64,000 nucleotides of DNA from Beijerinckiaceae bacterium (GTDB taxonomy: Bacteria > Pseudomonadota > Alphaproteobacteria > Rhizobiales > Beijerinckiaceae), in contig JAPZSB010000005.1 in the NCBI GenBank assembly GCA_027531565.1, positions 482,906 through 546,905 of the forward strand. The letters run 5' to 3'. Positions 54,671 through 64,000 of this stretch are shown here, in pieces (within the stretch, counting starts at the first letter, position 1; each line of letters begins with the position of its first letter). A model generated the notes under the pieces. It worked only from the letters and a program-made list of their open reading frames with translations, searched no databases and was not told where the DNA came from. The position numbers and the translations under genes were made by a program.

Positions 54671-55765
54671 GTGAAGCTCTCGGATTTCGATTTCGAGCTT
54701 CCGGAAGACCGGATCGCGCTCCACCCCGTTTCCCCGCGGGATTCCGCCCGCATGCTGGTTGTCCGCCCCGGCGGGCAGCCGCTTCTGGCCGACAGCCACT
54801 TCCATGACCTGCCGGAAGCGCTGGAGCCCGGCGACCTGCTGGTCTTCAACAATACCCGCGTCCTGCCGACCCGGCTTCTCGGCCGTCGCATCCGCGGCGA
54901 GAACAGCGTTGCCATCGAGGCCCTGCTCATCCGCCGCCTCGACGAGGCAAGCTGGGAAGGCTTCGCCAAACCGGGCAAGCGCCTCGCGCCCGGCGACCGC
55001 GTGGCCTTCGGCAATACCAACCCGGCCTGCCAGCAGGGCAGCCTCGAAGGCGAGGTCATCGCCAAGGGCGAGGAGGGGCTTGTCACCTTCCGGTTCGACC
55101 TCTCGGGCCCGGCTCTGGATGAAGCGCTCGCCCTTGTCGGCGCCATGCCGCTGCCCCCCTATATCCTTGAGGCCCGTCGCCGGTTGGGTGACACGGAAGA
55201 GGCGGATGACCGCGCCGATTACCAGACGATCTTCGCCGAGCGCGACGGCGCCGTGGCGGCGCCGACCGCCTCGCTGCATTTCACGCCGTCGCTGATGGCG
55301 GGCCTCGCCGCACGCGGCATCGAGCATTGCTTCGTCACCCTCCATGTCGGCGCCGGTACCTTCCTGCCGGTCAAGACGGAGAATCTCGACGAACACCGCA
55401 TGCATGCCGAATGGGGCGAGATCACCCCCGCCGCACGGGACCGGATCCGCGCCGCCAAGGCCGCCGGAAAGCGCGTCATTGCGGTCGGGACCACGGCCTG
55501 CCGCCTGCTCGAAAGCGCCGGCCGTTCCGGCATGATCGAGACGTGGATCGGCGAGACGGATATCTTCATCCGGCCGGGTTTCCGCTTCCGGGTGATCGAC
55601 GGGCTGATCACCAATTTCCACCTGCCGAAATCGACGCTGCTGATGCTCGTCTCGGCCTTTGCCGGGTTCGACACGATGCGCGCGGCCTATGCCCATGCCA
55701 TCGCCTCGGGCTATCGCTTCTACTCCTACGGCGACGGCTCGCTGCTGTTTCCGGCGAAAGAATAG
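54671..55765 (+). CDS. queA: S-adenosylmethionine:tRNA ribosyltransferase-isomerase
   Basis: A 364-residue enzyme that adds the ribosyl part of SAM to preQ1 in tRNA, forming epoxyqueuosine. The start is GTG ([16 protein letters not shown]). Motifs are [15 protein letters not shown] near residue 60, [25 protein letters not shown] near 180 and [18 protein letters not shown] near 300. It is 14 bases downstream of the cyclophilin gene and upstream of tgt, so both queuosine steps lie together. A cloverleaf repeat sits between queA and tgt. Confidence 0.96.
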   Translation: MKLSDFDFELPEDRIALHPVSPRDSARMLVVRPGGQPLLADSHFHDLPEALEPGDLLVFNNTRVLPTRLLGRRIRGENSVAIEALLIRRLDEASWEGFAKPGKRLAPGDRVAFGNTNPACQQGSLEGEVIAKGEEGLVTFRFDLSGPALDEALALVGAMPLPPYILEARRRLGDTEEADDRADYQTIFAERDGAVAAPTASLHFTPSLMAGLAARGIEHCFVTLHVGAGTFLPVKTENLDEHRMHAEWGEITPAARDRIRAAKAAGKRVIAVGTTACRLLESAGRSGMIETWIGETDIFIRPGFRFRVIDGLITNFHLPKSTLLMLVSAFAGFDTMRAAYAHAIASGYRFYSYGDGSLLFPAKE

Positions 55766-55781
55766 CGCGCCGGCCTCCCTC

Positions 55782-55869
55782 CGTCATGGCCGGGCCTGGC
55801 CCGGCCTTCCACGACTTCGTTTCCTGGGCCGTCAGATCGTGGATACCCGCCCCAAGGGCGGGCATGACG
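55782..55869 (+). repeat. Cloverleaf-forming repeat, copy 2 (queA-tgt intergenic)
   Basis: An 88-bp element with the same CGTCATG/CATGACG ends as copy 1. Arms are GCCGGGC/GCCCGGC, TCCACGA/TCGTGGA and CCCGCCC/GGGCGGG. Relative to copy 1 (CCCGGCC/GGCCGGG), both sides of the third arm changed together, keeping the pairing. It begins 16 bases after the queA stop and ends 96 bases before tgt. Confidence 0.88.
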
Positions 55870-55965
55870 GCAGAGGGCGCCGATTTGGGTTTGCGACAGT
55901 AACGGCTGAGGGGCGCTTCCCACTTCCCGTTGGCCTTGCCGCCGGCTTGGGCTAGGAAGCCCGGC

Positions 55966-57108
55966 ATGAGCAACGACACCCCCGATTTCCGCTTCGAGAT
56001 CCATGCCCGCGACGGCAAGGCCCGGCAGGGCACGATCACCATGCCGCGCGGCGAGATCCGCACCCCCGCCTTCATGCCCGTCGGCACGGCCGGCACCGTG
56101 AAGGGCCTTTACATGGATCAGGTCAGGGCCACAGGCGCGGATATCATCCTCGGCAACACCTATCACCTGATGCTCCGCCCGGGGGCCGAGCGCGTCGCGC
56201 GGCTGGGTGGCCTCCATGCCATGACCACCTGGGCCGGGCCGATCCTCACCGATTCCGGCGGCTTCCAGGTGATGTCGCTTGCGGCCCTGCGCAAGCTGAC
56301 AGAGCAGGGCGTGACCTTCCAGTCGCATATCGACGGCTCGAAACACGAACTGACGCCCGAACGCTCGGTCGAGATCCAGGTCCTGCTGGATTCGAACATC
56401 ATCATGCAGCTGGACGAATGCATCCGCCTGCCAGCCAGCCACGAGGAAACGCAGCGCGCGATGGAACTCTCGCTCCGTTGGGCCGAACGGTCGCGCAACG
56501 CCTTCCACGCCATGGTGAAGCCGGGCGAAGGCCGGGCGCTGTTCGGCATCGTGCAGGGCGGAACCGAGCCCGACCTGCGCCGCCGCAGCGCCGAGGCTCT
56601 CGCCGCGCTCGACCTGCCGGGCTACGCCGTCGGCGGGCTGGCCGTCGGTGAGCCGCAGGCCGACATGCTCCGCACGATCGAGGCGACCGAGCCCTTCCTG
56701 CCGGGGGGAAAGCCGCGTTACCTCATGGGCGTCGGCACGCCGGATGACCTGATCGAGAGCATTGCCCGCGGTATCGACATGTTCGACTGCGTCATGCCCA
56801 CCCGCGCCGGGCGGCATGGCACGGCCTATACGCGATTCGGCAAGTTCAACCTGCGCAACGCGAAATTCGCCGAGGATACGCGCCCGCTGGATGCGGAATC
56901 GCCATGCCCCGCCACGCGCGACTATTCCCGCGCCTATCTGCACCATCTCACCAAGGCCGACGAGATGCTCGGCCAGATGCTGCTGACCTGGAACAATATC
57001 GGCTATTACCAATGGCTGATGAATGAGGCCCGTGCCGCCATCCGCGCCGGCCGCTATGCCGATTTCCTTAGCCAGACCAAGGAAGGCTGGCGCCGCGGCG
57101 AGGGGTGA
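55966..57108 (+). CDS. tgt: tRNA-guanine transglycosylase (queuine/preQ1)
   Basis: A 380-residue TGT that swaps guanine-34 for preQ1 in tRNAs with a GUN anticodon. [17 protein letters not shown] near residue 37, [12 protein letters not shown] with the key Asp near 94, and MDLDECIR-type [13 protein letters not shown] near 149 are present. The catalytic Asp lies in [18 protein letters not shown] near residue 270. The ATG at 55966 ([16 protein letters not shown]) has TAGGAAG upstream. It lies downstream of queA and convergent with the formate dehydrogenase genes. Confidence 0.96.
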   Translation: MSNDTPDFRFEIHARDGKARQGTITMPRGEIRTPAFMPVGTAGTVKGLYMDQVRATGADIILGNTYHLMLRPGAERVARLGGLHAMTTWAGPILTDSGGFQVMSLAALRKLTEQGVTFQSHIDGSKHELTPERSVEIQVLLDSNIIMQLDECIRLPASHEETQRAMELSLRWAERSRNAFHAMVKPGEGRALFGIVQGGTEPDLRRRSAEALAALDLPGYAVGGLAVGEPQADMLRTIEATEPFLPGGKPRYLMGVGTPDDLIESIARGIDMFDCVMPTRAGRHGTAYTRFGKFNLRNAKFAEDTRPLDAESPCPATRDYSRAYLHHLTKADEMLGQMLLTWNNIGYYQWLMNEARAAIRAGRYADFLSQTKEGWRRGEG

Positions 57109-57131
57109 GGGGCATTGCCGGGTGAAGGGCC

Positions 57132-59945
57132 CTACACCGCCCGCACCCTTGCTGCCGCGAACTTGAATTCCGGGATCTTGCCGTAGGGGTCCAGTGCCGG
57201 GTTGGTGAGCCGGTTGGCCGCCGCTTCCTCGAAGGCGAAGGGCACGAAGACCATGCCCACGGCCACATCGCGGTCGGCGCGCAGCCGCGCGCGGATCGTG
57301 CCGCGCCGCGTCTCCACCTCGACAAGCCCGCCCGGTTTCAGCCCCAGCCGCGTGATCTCCTCGGGATGCAGGGCGGCAAGGCCTTCGGGCTCGATCCGGT
57401 CCAGCACCGTGGAGCGGCGCGTCATCGCGCCGGTATGCCAATGCTCGAGCAGGCGACCCGTCGTCAGCACAAGCGGAAACTCCGGATCAGGCAGCTCGTC
57501 CGGCGGAACCAGCCCGGCCGGAACGATCCGGCCCTTGCCGCCGGCGCGCGGGAAACCGGTGCGGAACAGGATATCCTCGCCCGGCGCCTCCGGCGACGGC
57601 GCAGGATAGGTGGCAGTGCCGTCGCGCTCGATCCGGCGAAAGGGCAGGCCCGAGAGCGAGGCCATGTGCCGGCGCATCTCCTCGTAGATCCGCCCGATCT
57701 CCGCGCCGGTCTCCACCCCGTCCGGCTGGAGGCTCTGGCCATACTCCCAGCCGAGGCCGAGGCGGTTGGCGAGCGAAACCAGCAGGTCCACATCCTGCCG
57801 CGCATCACCGGGCAGAGGCAGGACCGGCCGGCCAAGCTGCACCTGCCGGTTGGTGTTCGTGTAGGTGCCGAGCTTCTCGGCATGGGCCGAGGCCGGCAGC
57901 ACCACATCGGCATGGAAGGCCGTTTCGGTGAGGAAAATGTCCTGCACCACGAGGTGCTCCAGCTTTGCCAGCGCCTCCCGGGCATGGTGCTGGTCCGGAT
58001 CGGACATAGCCGGGTTTTCGCCCATGATGAACATGCTGCGGATCGTGCCGGCATGGATCGCGTCCATCACCTCGACCACGGTCAATCCGCGTTTCGCATC
58101 GAGCGCGCGGCCCCATTCATCCTCGAACCCGGCCCGGATCGAGGCATCCTCGACCGAGCGGTAATCCGGGAACACCATGGGAATCAGCCCGGCATCGGAG
58201 GCACCCTGCACATTGTTCTGGCCGCGCAGCGGGTGGAGGCCCGTGCCCGGCCGGCCGACCTGCCCGGTGACAAGGGCCAGTGCGATCAGGCAGCGCGCAT
58301 TGTCAGTACCATGGACATGCTGGGACACGCCCATGCCCCAGAAGATGATCGAGGCCTTCGACGTGGCATAGCGCCGGGCAACTTCGCGCACGACCTCCGG
58401 CGCGATGCCGGAAACCGGTGCCATGGCTTCGGGCGAAAACGCGGCCACGCGGGCCTTCAAGGCCTCGAAACCTTCCACGTTCCGGGAAATGTATGAACGA
58501 TCATACAAACCTTCCGAAACAATGACATGCAGCATGGAATTGAGCAGCGCAACGTCTGTGCCCGGCTTGAAGCGCAAGGCATGCGTCGCATGCCGCATCA
58601 GGCCCGAGCCGCGCGGATCCATGACGATCAGAGTCTTGCCTGCCTTGGCCGCCTGCTTGAAATAGGTGGCGGCGACGGGGTGGTTTTCGGTCGGCCGAGC
58701 GCCGATCACGAGGATGCATTCCGAATCCGCCACGGCCGTGAAGGGCGCCGAGACCGCGCCGGAACCGACGCCCTCCATCAGGGCCGCCACGGAGGAGGCA
58801 TGGCAGAGCCGGGTGCAATGATCGACATTGTTGGTGCCAAAACCCTGCCGCACCAGCTTCTGGAAAAGATAGGCCTCCTCGTTCGAGCATTTCGCGCTGC
58901 CAAACCCGGCAAAGGCCTGCCCGCCATGGCTTTCCAGCACCGCGCGGAAGCCCTCGGCAGCCCGCTCGAGCGCTTCCTCCCAGCTCGCCTCGCGGAAATG
59001 CGTGAACGGATTGGCCGGGTCGACCCGGTCCTCGCCGCGTTTCGGTGCATCGGCGCGCCGGACCAGCGGCACGGTGAGCCGGTGCGGATGGCGGACATAG
59101 TCCTGCCCGAACCGCCCCTTCACACAGAGCCGGTTCTCGTTGGCCGGCCCGTCGCGACCATCGACCCGCACGATGCGGTCATCCTTCACCGCCACGCGGG
59201 TGAGGCAGCCGACCCCGCAATAGGGGCAGACCGTATCGACCTCGCGATCCGGAACGACGACCCCGCGCGTCGCGGTCTGGTCCATCAGCGATTTCTCATA
59301 AAGCGCGCCGGTCGGGCAGGCCTGCACGCATTCCCCGCAGGCCACACAGGTGGAATCGCCCATCGGATCGGCGAGGTCAAAGACCGGCCGCGCAGCATGG
59401 CCGCGATAGCCCATGCCGATCACATCATTGACCTGGACCTCCCGGCAGGCCCGCTCGCAGAGGCCGCAGGCAATGCAGGCATCGAGATTGACGGCAATGG
59501 CGGCATGGGAGGCATCATGCAGCGCCAGCCTGGCCTCCTGCGGGCTGCCATGGCCCTCCCTGCGCGGCAGGCGGCCCTCCCGGGGCTGCACGGCCTCGTG
59601 CCAATGCCAGAACGGCGCGTCAGGATCCGGCGCGGCCTCGCGCGCCGGCATGTCGGCGGCCAGCAGCTCGAACACCATCCGGCGGGCCGCCTCGACCCGC
59701 TCGCCGCCGGTCTCGACCACCATGCCCGGCTGCGGCGTGCGGATGCAGGAAGCCGCCAGTGTCCGTTCGCCCTCGATCGCGCAGAGGCAGGCCCGGCAAT
59801 TGCCGTCCGGCCAGTAGCCCGGCTGGTCGAGATGGCAGAGATGCGGGATCGTTGTTCCTTCGCGCTTCGCGACCTGCCAGATCGTCTCGCCCGGCTGGGC
59901 CTCGACCATGCGGCCATCAAGCTGGAACCGGACAGGCCCGCTCAT
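57132..59945 (-). CDS. fdsA: NAD-dependent formate dehydrogenase, molybdenum (alpha) subunit
   Basis: A 937-residue Mo/W-bisMGD subunit that oxidises formate to CO2. The N-terminal [2Fe-2S] domain has CHLDQPGYWPDGNCRACLC near residue 36. Two ferredoxin clusters (CIACGLCERACR, CVACGECVQACP) and a proximal CPYCGVGCL cluster follow. The active-site residue is Cys in NVDHCTRLCHASS rather than selenocysteine. C-terminal segments (GRLLEHWHTGAMTRRS) bind the cofactor. The ATG at 59945 overlaps the upstream NuoE/F-like gene by 4 bases. It has no fdsC/fdsD or fdhD partner in this window. Confidence 0.93.
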   Translation of the reverse strand: MSGPVRFQLDGRMVEAQPGETIWQVAKREGTTIPHLCHLDQPGYWPDGNCRACLCAIEGERTLAASCIRTPQPGMVVETGGERVEAARRMVFELLAADMPAREAAPDPDAPFWHWHEAVQPREGRLPRREGHGSPQEARLALHDASHAAIAVNLDACIACGLCERACREVQVNDVIGMGYRGHAARPVFDLADPMGDSTCVACGECVQACPTGALYEKSLMDQTATRGVVVPDREVDTVCPYCGVGCLTRVAVKDDRIVRVDGRDGPANENRLCVKGRFGQDYVRHPHRLTVPLVRRADAPKRGEDRVDPANPFTHFREASWEEALERAAEGFRAVLESHGGQAFAGFGSAKCSNEEAYLFQKLVRQGFGTNNVDHCTRLCHASSVAALMEGVGSGAVSAPFTAVADSECILVIGARPTENHPVAATYFKQAAKAGKTLIVMDPRGSGLMRHATHALRFKPGTDVALLNSMLHVIVSEGLYDRSYISRNVEGFEALKARVAAFSPEAMAPVSGIAPEVVREVARRYATSKASIIFWGMGVSQHVHGTDNARCLIALALVTGQVGRPGTGLHPLRGQNNVQGASDAGLIPMVFPDYRSVEDASIRAGFEDEWGRALDAKRGLTVVEVMDAIHAGTIRSMFIMGENPAMSDPDQHHAREALAKLEHLVVQDIFLTETAFHADVVLPASAHAEKLGTYTNTNRQVQLGRPVLPLPGDARQDVDLLVSLANRLGLGWEYGQSLQPDGVETGAEIGRIYEEMRRHMASLSGLPFRRIERDGTATYPAPSPEAPGEDILFRTGFPRAGGKGRIVPAGLVPPDELPDPEFPLVLTTGRLLEHWHTGAMTRRSTVLDRIEPEGLAALHPEEITRLGLKPGGLVEVETRRGTIRARLRADRDVAVGMVFVPFAFEEAAANRLTNPALDPYGKIPEFKFAAARVRAV

Positions 59946-61624
59946 GACAGCGCCTCCGGGAAGAAGCGGAGCAACGAGCGCACCGGGTTCGGCGCAGCCT
60001 GACCGAGCCCGCAGATGGAGCCGTCCCGCATCACCTGGTCGAGATCGGCCATCAAGGCGCGGTCGGGTGCGGGCTGGTCGAGCAGGGCCGTCATCTTTTC
60101 CGTGCCGAGCCGGCAGGGCGTGCATTGGCCGCAGCTCTCATGCGTGAAGAAGGCCAGCAGGTTGCGGGCAATGGCGCGGGGGTCATCCCGATCGGAGAAG
60201 ATGATCACCGCATGCGAGCCGACAAAGCAGCCGACCTCGTCGAGCCGGCCGAAATCGAGCGGCAGGTCGCCGAGGCTGGCGGGCAACATCCCGCCCGAGG
60301 CCCCGCCGGGCAGATAGCCCCGGAAGACATGCCCCTCCGCCATGCCGCCGCAGGCCTCGATCAGCTCGGCCGCCGTGCTGCCCGCCGGCATCAGGCGGAC
60401 GCCCGGCTCGCGCACGCGGCCGGACACCGAGAACCGGCGCAGCCCCTTCGCCCCGCGAACGCCTTGCGCGGCAAACCAGGCCGCCCCGCGCGCCAGGATC
60501 TCCGGCACCCAGGCGAGGGTCTCGACATTGTGGTTGAGCGTCGGCCGGCCGAAAAGCCCGCGTTCGGCGATGAAAGGCGGGCGATGCCGGGGCAGGCCAC
60601 GCTTGCCCTCGAGGCTCTCGATCATCGCGCTTTCCTCGCCGCAGATATAGGCGCCCGCGCCCCGGCGGAGATGGATCGGCACAAGCCCCGGCAACCCGGA
60701 CGCACCCAGCGCCGCGATTTCCGTCGCGAGGATCGCGAGGACAGCGGGATATTCGTCGCGCATGTAGAGATAGATCGCCTCGGCCTCGACAGCCCAGGCG
60801 GCGATCAGCGCTCCCTCAAGCAGGGCATGCGGCGTCGCCTCGAGCAGAAGCCGGTCCTTGAAGGTTCCGGGCTCGCCCTCGTCGCCATTGATCGTCATCA
60901 GCCGGGGACCGGGCTGGCTCCTCACCACGGCCCATTTCCGCCCGGCCGGAAAGCCGGCACCGCCGAGGCCACGCAGCCCGGCATCCGACAGCATGGCGAT
61001 GGCCTGTTCGCGGCTGATGCGGCCGGCAAGGCAGGCGTCCAGCATGGCATAGCGGCCCTTCTTCCGGGCCTCGGCAAGATCCTCGCAGGCGGGCATGGCT
61101 GGCGGAAGCGCCGGCCCGGCCGCCATCGCAGCAAGTGTTTCCGCATCCGCCCGTCTGACAAGGCGCCGCCCGACCAGCGCCGCCGGCGCCTCGGCACAGG
61201 CACCGATGCAGGGTGCTGCAACGACGCGCACCCGCGCAGGATCGACCAGCCCGGCCAGCCGCGCGCGCAGCGCCTCGCCGCCGGCCATCATGCAGGACAG
61301 GCTGTCGCAGACGCGGATCGTCAACGGGGCAGGGGCGGCCTCGCCCTCCTTCACGATGTCGAAATGGTGGTAGAAGCTCGCCACCTCGAAAATCTCGGCC
61401 TCGGAGAGGCGCAGCCATTCCGCGAGCGCCTTGAGATGGCGGGCATGCAGTGCGCCGAACCGGTCCTGAACCGCATGCAGCATCTCGATCAGCAGGTCGC
61501 GGCGCTTCGGCATCCCGGCCAGCAGGGCCTCGATCTCCGCAAGCGCCCCGTCATCCAGCGGGCGGCCTTTGGCCTGCAGGGCCCGGCCCTGTTTCGCGAA
61601 CGCCTTCACCATCGAATCCGCCAT
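59942..61624 (-). CDS. fdsB: Formate dehydrogenase NADH-linked subunit (NuoE-NuoF fusion)
   Basis: A 560-residue diaphorase-type subunit. The N-terminal ~150 residues are NuoE-like (RVCDSLSCMMAGG and APCIGACAEAPA carry the [2Fe-2S] cysteines). The rest is NuoF-like, with the FMN/NADH site LRGLGGAGFPAGRKW near residue 215, TINGDEGEPGTFKDR and GAGAYICGEESAMIESLEG. The C-terminal [4Fe-4S] motif is HESCGQCTPCRLGTEK. It passes electrons from the FdsA clusters to NAD+. The ATG at 61624 (MADSMVKAF) follows GAGGGA; the longer track start is unlikely. It is the first gene of the unit, divergent from soxB. Confidence 0.93.
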   Translation of the reverse strand: MADSMVKAFAKQGRALQAKGRPLDDGALAEIEALLAGMPKRRDLLIEMLHAVQDRFGALHARHLKALAEWLRLSEAEIFEVASFYHHFDIVKEGEAAPAPLTIRVCDSLSCMMAGGEALRARLAGLVDPARVRVVAAPCIGACAEAPAALVGRRLVRRADAETLAAMAAGPALPPAMPACEDLAEARKKGRYAMLDACLAGRISREQAIAMLSDAGLRGLGGAGFPAGRKWAVVRSQPGPRLMTINGDEGEPGTFKDRLLLEATPHALLEGALIAAWAVEAEAIYLYMRDEYPAVLAILATEIAALGASGLPGLVPIHLRRGAGAYICGEESAMIESLEGKRGLPRHRPPFIAERGLFGRPTLNHNVETLAWVPEILARGAAWFAAQGVRGAKGLRRFSVSGRVREPGVRLMPAGSTAAELIEACGGMAEGHVFRGYLPGGASGGMLPASLGDLPLDFGRLDEVGCFVGSHAVIIFSDRDDPRAIARNLLAFFTHESCGQCTPCRLGTEKMTALLDQPAPDRALMADLDQVMRDGSICGLGQAAPNPVRSLLRFFPEALS

Positions 61625-61742
61625 TCCCTCGTTGCCCTCCGTTCTAAAGAAGCCATGGCGGCGCGCAAGGCGAGCTGCGGCGGCGGACACGCTGGTTTTT
61701 TCGGAACGAGCCGGCTAGGCATAGGCGCAGGAGACTCAAGCC
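61625..61742. promoter_or_regulatory. Divergent region between formate dehydrogenase and sarcosine oxidase operons
   Basis: This 118-base gap is the only space from which both operons could be transcribed. It holds GGAGGGCAACGAGGGA for the minus gene. I see no clear operator, but shared regulation is plausible. Confidence 0.45.
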
Positions 61743-62993
61743 GTGAAGTTTTCGCTCTTTTCCCTTCTGCATCAGGGCCTGACGGGCAACCAGGGCTGGC
61801 AGCCGCAATGGCGCGACCCCGCCCCGAAGCCGGCCTATGACGTGATCATCGTCGGCGCGGGCGGGCATGGCCTCGCCACGGCCTATTATCTCGCGAAGGA
61901 GCACGGCATCCGCAACGTTGCGGTGCTCGAGAAGGGCTGGCTCGGCGGCGGCAATACCGGCCGCAACACCACGATCATCCGCTCGAACTATCTCTGGGAG
62001 GAGAGCGAGGCCCTTTACGAGCACAGCGTGAAGCTCTGGGAGACGCTCTCGCATGAGTTGAACTACAACGTCATGCACTCGCCGCGCGGCGTGATGATGC
62101 TCGCCCATTCCGTGCATGACGTGCAGGTCACGAAGCGGCACATCCACGCAAACCGGCTGGCCGGCATCGACAATGAATGGCTGACGCCGGAACAGGCGAA
62201 GGAATTCTGTCCGATCCTCAACATCTCGCGCGACATCCGCTATCCGATCCTCGGCGCGGCCCTGCAACGGCGCGGCGGCGTGGCCCGCCACGATGCGGTT
62301 GCCTGGGGCTATGCGCGGGGCGCGGACCGGCTGGGCGTCGACATTCTCCAGAACTGCGAGGTCACCGCCATCCGTCGCGATGCCTCCGGCCGCGTGACCG
62401 GCGTGGAAACGACGCGCGGCCCGATCGCCGCGCGCAAGGTCGGTGTCGTGGCCGCCGGGCATACCTCGGTCGTCATGGGCATGGCCGGCATCCGCATGCC
62501 GCTGGAAAGCTTCCCGCTCCAGGCGCTTGTTTCCGAACCGGTCAAGCCCGTCATGCCCTGCGTGGTCATGTCGAACACGATCCATGCCTATATGTCGCAA
62601 TCGGACAAGGGCGAGCTGGTGATCGGCGCCGGAACGGACCAGTACACCTCCTATTCGCAGACCGGCGGGCTGCATATCAGCCAGCACACGCTGGATGCGA
62701 TCTGCGAATTGTTCCCGATGACGCGCCGCCTGCGCATGCTGCGCAACTGGGGCGGCATTGTCGATGTCACGCCGGATCGCTCCCCGATCATCGGCCGGAC
62801 GCCGGTTCCCGGGCTCTATGTCAATTGCGGCTGGGGTACCGGCGGGTTCAAGGCGACGCCCGGCTCCGGGCATGTCTTCGCCGCGACGATCGCGCGGGAC
62901 GAACCGCACCCGATCGCTGCGCCCTTCACGCTGGAACGCTTCACGACCGGCCGCCTGATCGACGAGGCGGCGGCCGCCGCCGTCGCGCATTGA
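61743..62993 (+). CDS. soxB: Sarcosine oxidase beta subunit
   Basis: A 416-residue flavoprotein of heterotetrameric sarcosine oxidase. After an N-terminal segment comes the FAD/NAD dinucleotide motif [20 protein letters not shown] near residue 36, with [12 protein letters not shown] and [15 protein letters not shown] later. It carries the covalent flavin and the sarcosine-oxidising site in the family. Sarcosine is demethylated to glycine and formaldehyde (as methylene-THF). The start is GTG at 61743. soxD and soxA follow in the usual order, forming soxBDA(G). Confidence 0.95.
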   Translation: MKFSLFSLLHQGLTGNQGWQPQWRDPAPKPAYDVIIVGAGGHGLATAYYLAKEHGIRNVAVLEKGWLGGGNTGRNTTIIRSNYLWEESEALYEHSVKLWETLSHELNYNVMHSPRGVMMLAHSVHDVQVTKRHIHANRLAGIDNEWLTPEQAKEFCPILNISRDIRYPILGAALQRRGGVARHDAVAWGYARGADRLGVDILQNCEVTAIRRDASGRVTGVETTRGPIAARKVGVVAAGHTSVVMGMAGIRMPLESFPLQALVSEPVKPVMPCVVMSNTIHAYMSQSDKGELVIGAGTDQYTSYSQTGGLHISQHTLDAICELFPMTRRLRMLRNWGGIVDVTPDRSPIIGRTPVPGLYVNCGWGTGGFKATPGSGHVFAATIARDEPHPIAAPFTLERFTTGRLIDEAAAAAVAH

Positions 62994-63003
62994 GGAGGGG
63001 CCC

Positions 63004-63321
63004 ATGCTGCTGATCCGCTGCCCGTATTGCGGAATGGACCGCCCCGAGATCGAGTTCCGCCATGCCGGCGCGGCCCATATCATCCGTCCCGGGCCACCCG
63101 ACCGGGTGACCGACGAGGAATGGGCCGCCTTCCTCTACCTGCGGGACAATCCGAAAGGCCGCGTCGCCGAACGCTGGCGCCATGTCCATGGCTGCGGCCG
63201 GTTCTTCAATGCGGTGCGCGATACGGTAACCGACGTTTTCGTCGCCACCTACAAGGCGGGCGAGCCGAGGCCGCCGGAATCCGCGCCCGGGGCGAGCGAG
63301 CCGACGGAGGCCCGGCCATGA
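63004..63321 (+). CDS. soxD: Sarcosine oxidase delta subunit
   Basis: A 105-residue small subunit. CPYCGMDRPEIEFRHAG begins the protein and holds Cys/His residues for the zinc site; later segments ERWRHVHGCGRFFNAVRDT match the family. It stabilises the alpha/beta complex. It starts 11 bases after soxB and overlaps soxA by 4 bases, so all three are translationally coupled. Confidence 0.93.
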   Translation: MLLIRCPYCGMDRPEIEFRHAGAAHIIRPGPPDRVTDEEWAAFLYLRDNPKGRVAERWRHVHGCGRFFNAVRDTVTDVFVATYKAGEPRPPESAPGASEPTEARP

Positions 63322-64000
63322 CCGCGTTCCGCACCGCTGCCGGCGGCCGGATCGACCGGTCGAAACCCGTCCGCTTCACCTTTGACGGCCGGCAGATGCA
63401 CGGGCATGCCGGCGATACGCTGGCCTCGGCGCTGCTGGCCAACGGCGTCCATCTCGTGGGCCGTTCCTTCAAGTATCACCGCCCGCGCGGCATCCTTTCG
63501 GCCGGTTCGGAGGAACCGAACGCGCTGGTGACGGTCGATCGCGGCAGCGGGCGCGAGACGCCGAACCTGCGCGCGACGCAGGTGGAGCTGTATGAAGGCC
63601 TCGTCGCACGCAGCCAGAACCGCTTCCCGGGTTTGCGCTTCGATATCGGCGGCATCAACAACGCCTTCTCGCGGTTCCTCGGTGCCGGTTTCTACTACAA
63701 GACCTTCATGGGCCCGCGCATCGCGGGCGGCGCGAAGCTCTGGGCGCGGCTGTTCGAGCCGGCGATCCGCCGCGCGGCGGGCCTCGGGAAGGCGCCCGCA
63801 GGGCCGGATCCGGATCACTACGCCAACCGCTTCGCCCATTGCGAGGTGCTGGTCATCGGCGGGGGGGGGGGGGGGGGCGGCCGCGCCCGGCGCCGGGCGG
63901 CCGATGCGGCCCCGCCCGGGGGCCGGGGCCTGTCACACTCCGCACTCCGCGCGCGGGTGCGTGTGGGGGGGGCGGGGCGCGCCCCCCCGCGCGGGGGGCG
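63318..64000 (+). CDS. soxA: Sarcosine oxidase alpha subunit, 3'-truncated and degraded
   Basis: The N-terminal part of the large subunit. The ATG at 63318 is preceded by GGAGG and overlaps soxD. Visible family segments are RFTFDGRQMHGHAGDTLASALLANG near residue 20 and GRSFKYHRPRGILSAG near 50. The protein reaches HCEVLVIGG (residue ~180), where the second dinucleotide motif should continue with GPAG. Instead a 17-G run and low-complexity sequence follow. From about 63861 the reading is not credible, though the frame stays open to the window edge. Confidence 0.85.
   Translation, partial: MTAFRTAAGGRIDRSKPVRFTFDGRQMHGHAGDTLASALLANGVHLVGRSFKYHRPRGILSAGSEEPNALVTVDRGSGRETPNLRATQVELYEGLVARSQNRFPGLRFDIGGINNAFSRFLGAGFYYKTFMGPRIAGGAKLWARLFEPAIRRAAGLGKAPAGPDPDHYANRFAHCEVLVIGGGGGGGGRARRRAADAAPPGGRGLSHSALRARVRVGGAGRAPPRGG
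63861..64000. other. Low-quality or contig-end sequence
   Basis: A run of 17 G residues is followed by GC-only and G/C-homopolymer blocks that break the expected soxA sequence. This looks like an assembly end with base-calling errors rather than biology. Confidence 0.85.

Noticed and set aside
58795-58870. Selenocysteine in formate dehydrogenase
   Set aside because: The active-site codon reads Cys (TRLCHA); no in-frame TGA is present.

Overview
The window is high-GC DNA dense in genes. Its gene order and protein families point to an alphaproteobacterium, most likely of the Hyphomicrobiales (Rhizobiales): dgt-argS-SPOR-nagZ-scpAB-tatABC-serS-surE-pcm-lppB-yajC-secDF, gyrA-coaD-ppi-ppi-queA-tgt, a GAAC-N7-GAAC LexA box, a DUF1127 protein, TrmFO and a fused malic enzyme. 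No phage, transposase, CRISPR array, rRNA or tRNA gene was recognised. The last ~140 bases are low-complexity, poor-quality sequence, so the right edge is probably a contig end.

Region 1 (1-9721) is a surface-glycan island: the 3' end of an ABC exporter, a DUF268 protein, an FkbM methyltransferase, a possible GT61-like protein, an unassigned GT-like protein, a methyltransferase/GT11 fucosyltransferase pair, an asparagine synthase, a GT2 enzyme, a tyrosine-phosphatase-like protein and a small PhnA-type protein. Strands alternate often.

Region 2 (9905-36836) is core housekeeping. It holds malic enzyme (maeB), a large exported protein of unknown role, ErpA divergent from dGTPase, then argS, a SPOR-domain protein, nagZ and scpA/scpB. 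An orphan FbpC-type ATPase sits before tatABC, followed by serS, surE, pcm and the LysM/M23 lipoprotein lppB. A DUF815 ATPase precedes yajC-secD-secF. Two homologues of mitochondrial complex I assembly factors follow (Mth938/NDUFAF3-type and a NDUFAF6-type squalene/phytoene-synthase-like protein), and then trmFO.

Region 3 (36880-47945) holds a DUF1127 gene with a structured 3' region, uvrA with an upstream SOS box, a small exported protein, ssb, a periplasmic rhodanese divergent from an Lrp/AsnC regulator, marC, a DUF2306 protein, gyrA and an A/T-richer orphan gene.

Region 4 (47991-57108) is cofactor, tRNA-modification and folding genes: a TPP riboswitch and thiC, panC, PPK2, a HAD phosphatase, coaD, two cyclophilins separated by three copies of a 92-bp tandem repeat, queA and tgt. 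Two copies of an ~88-bp cloverleaf-forming repeat lie here, one inside the thiC leader between riboswitch and start codon and one between queA and tgt. They show compensatory base changes in one arm.

Region 5 (57132-64000) is C1 metabolism: a two-gene NAD-dependent formate dehydrogenase (NuoE-NuoF fusion plus molybdenum subunit), divergent from a sarcosine oxidase operon (soxB, soxD, start of soxA). Together they could oxidise sarcosine-derived formaldehyde, via formate, to CO2.

I did not find a clearly new multi-gene system. The most unusual signals are the cloverleaf repeat family and its position in the thiC leader, the 92-bp tandem array, the NDUFAF3/NDUFAF6-like pair beside secDF, and the orphan ATPase between scpB and tatA.
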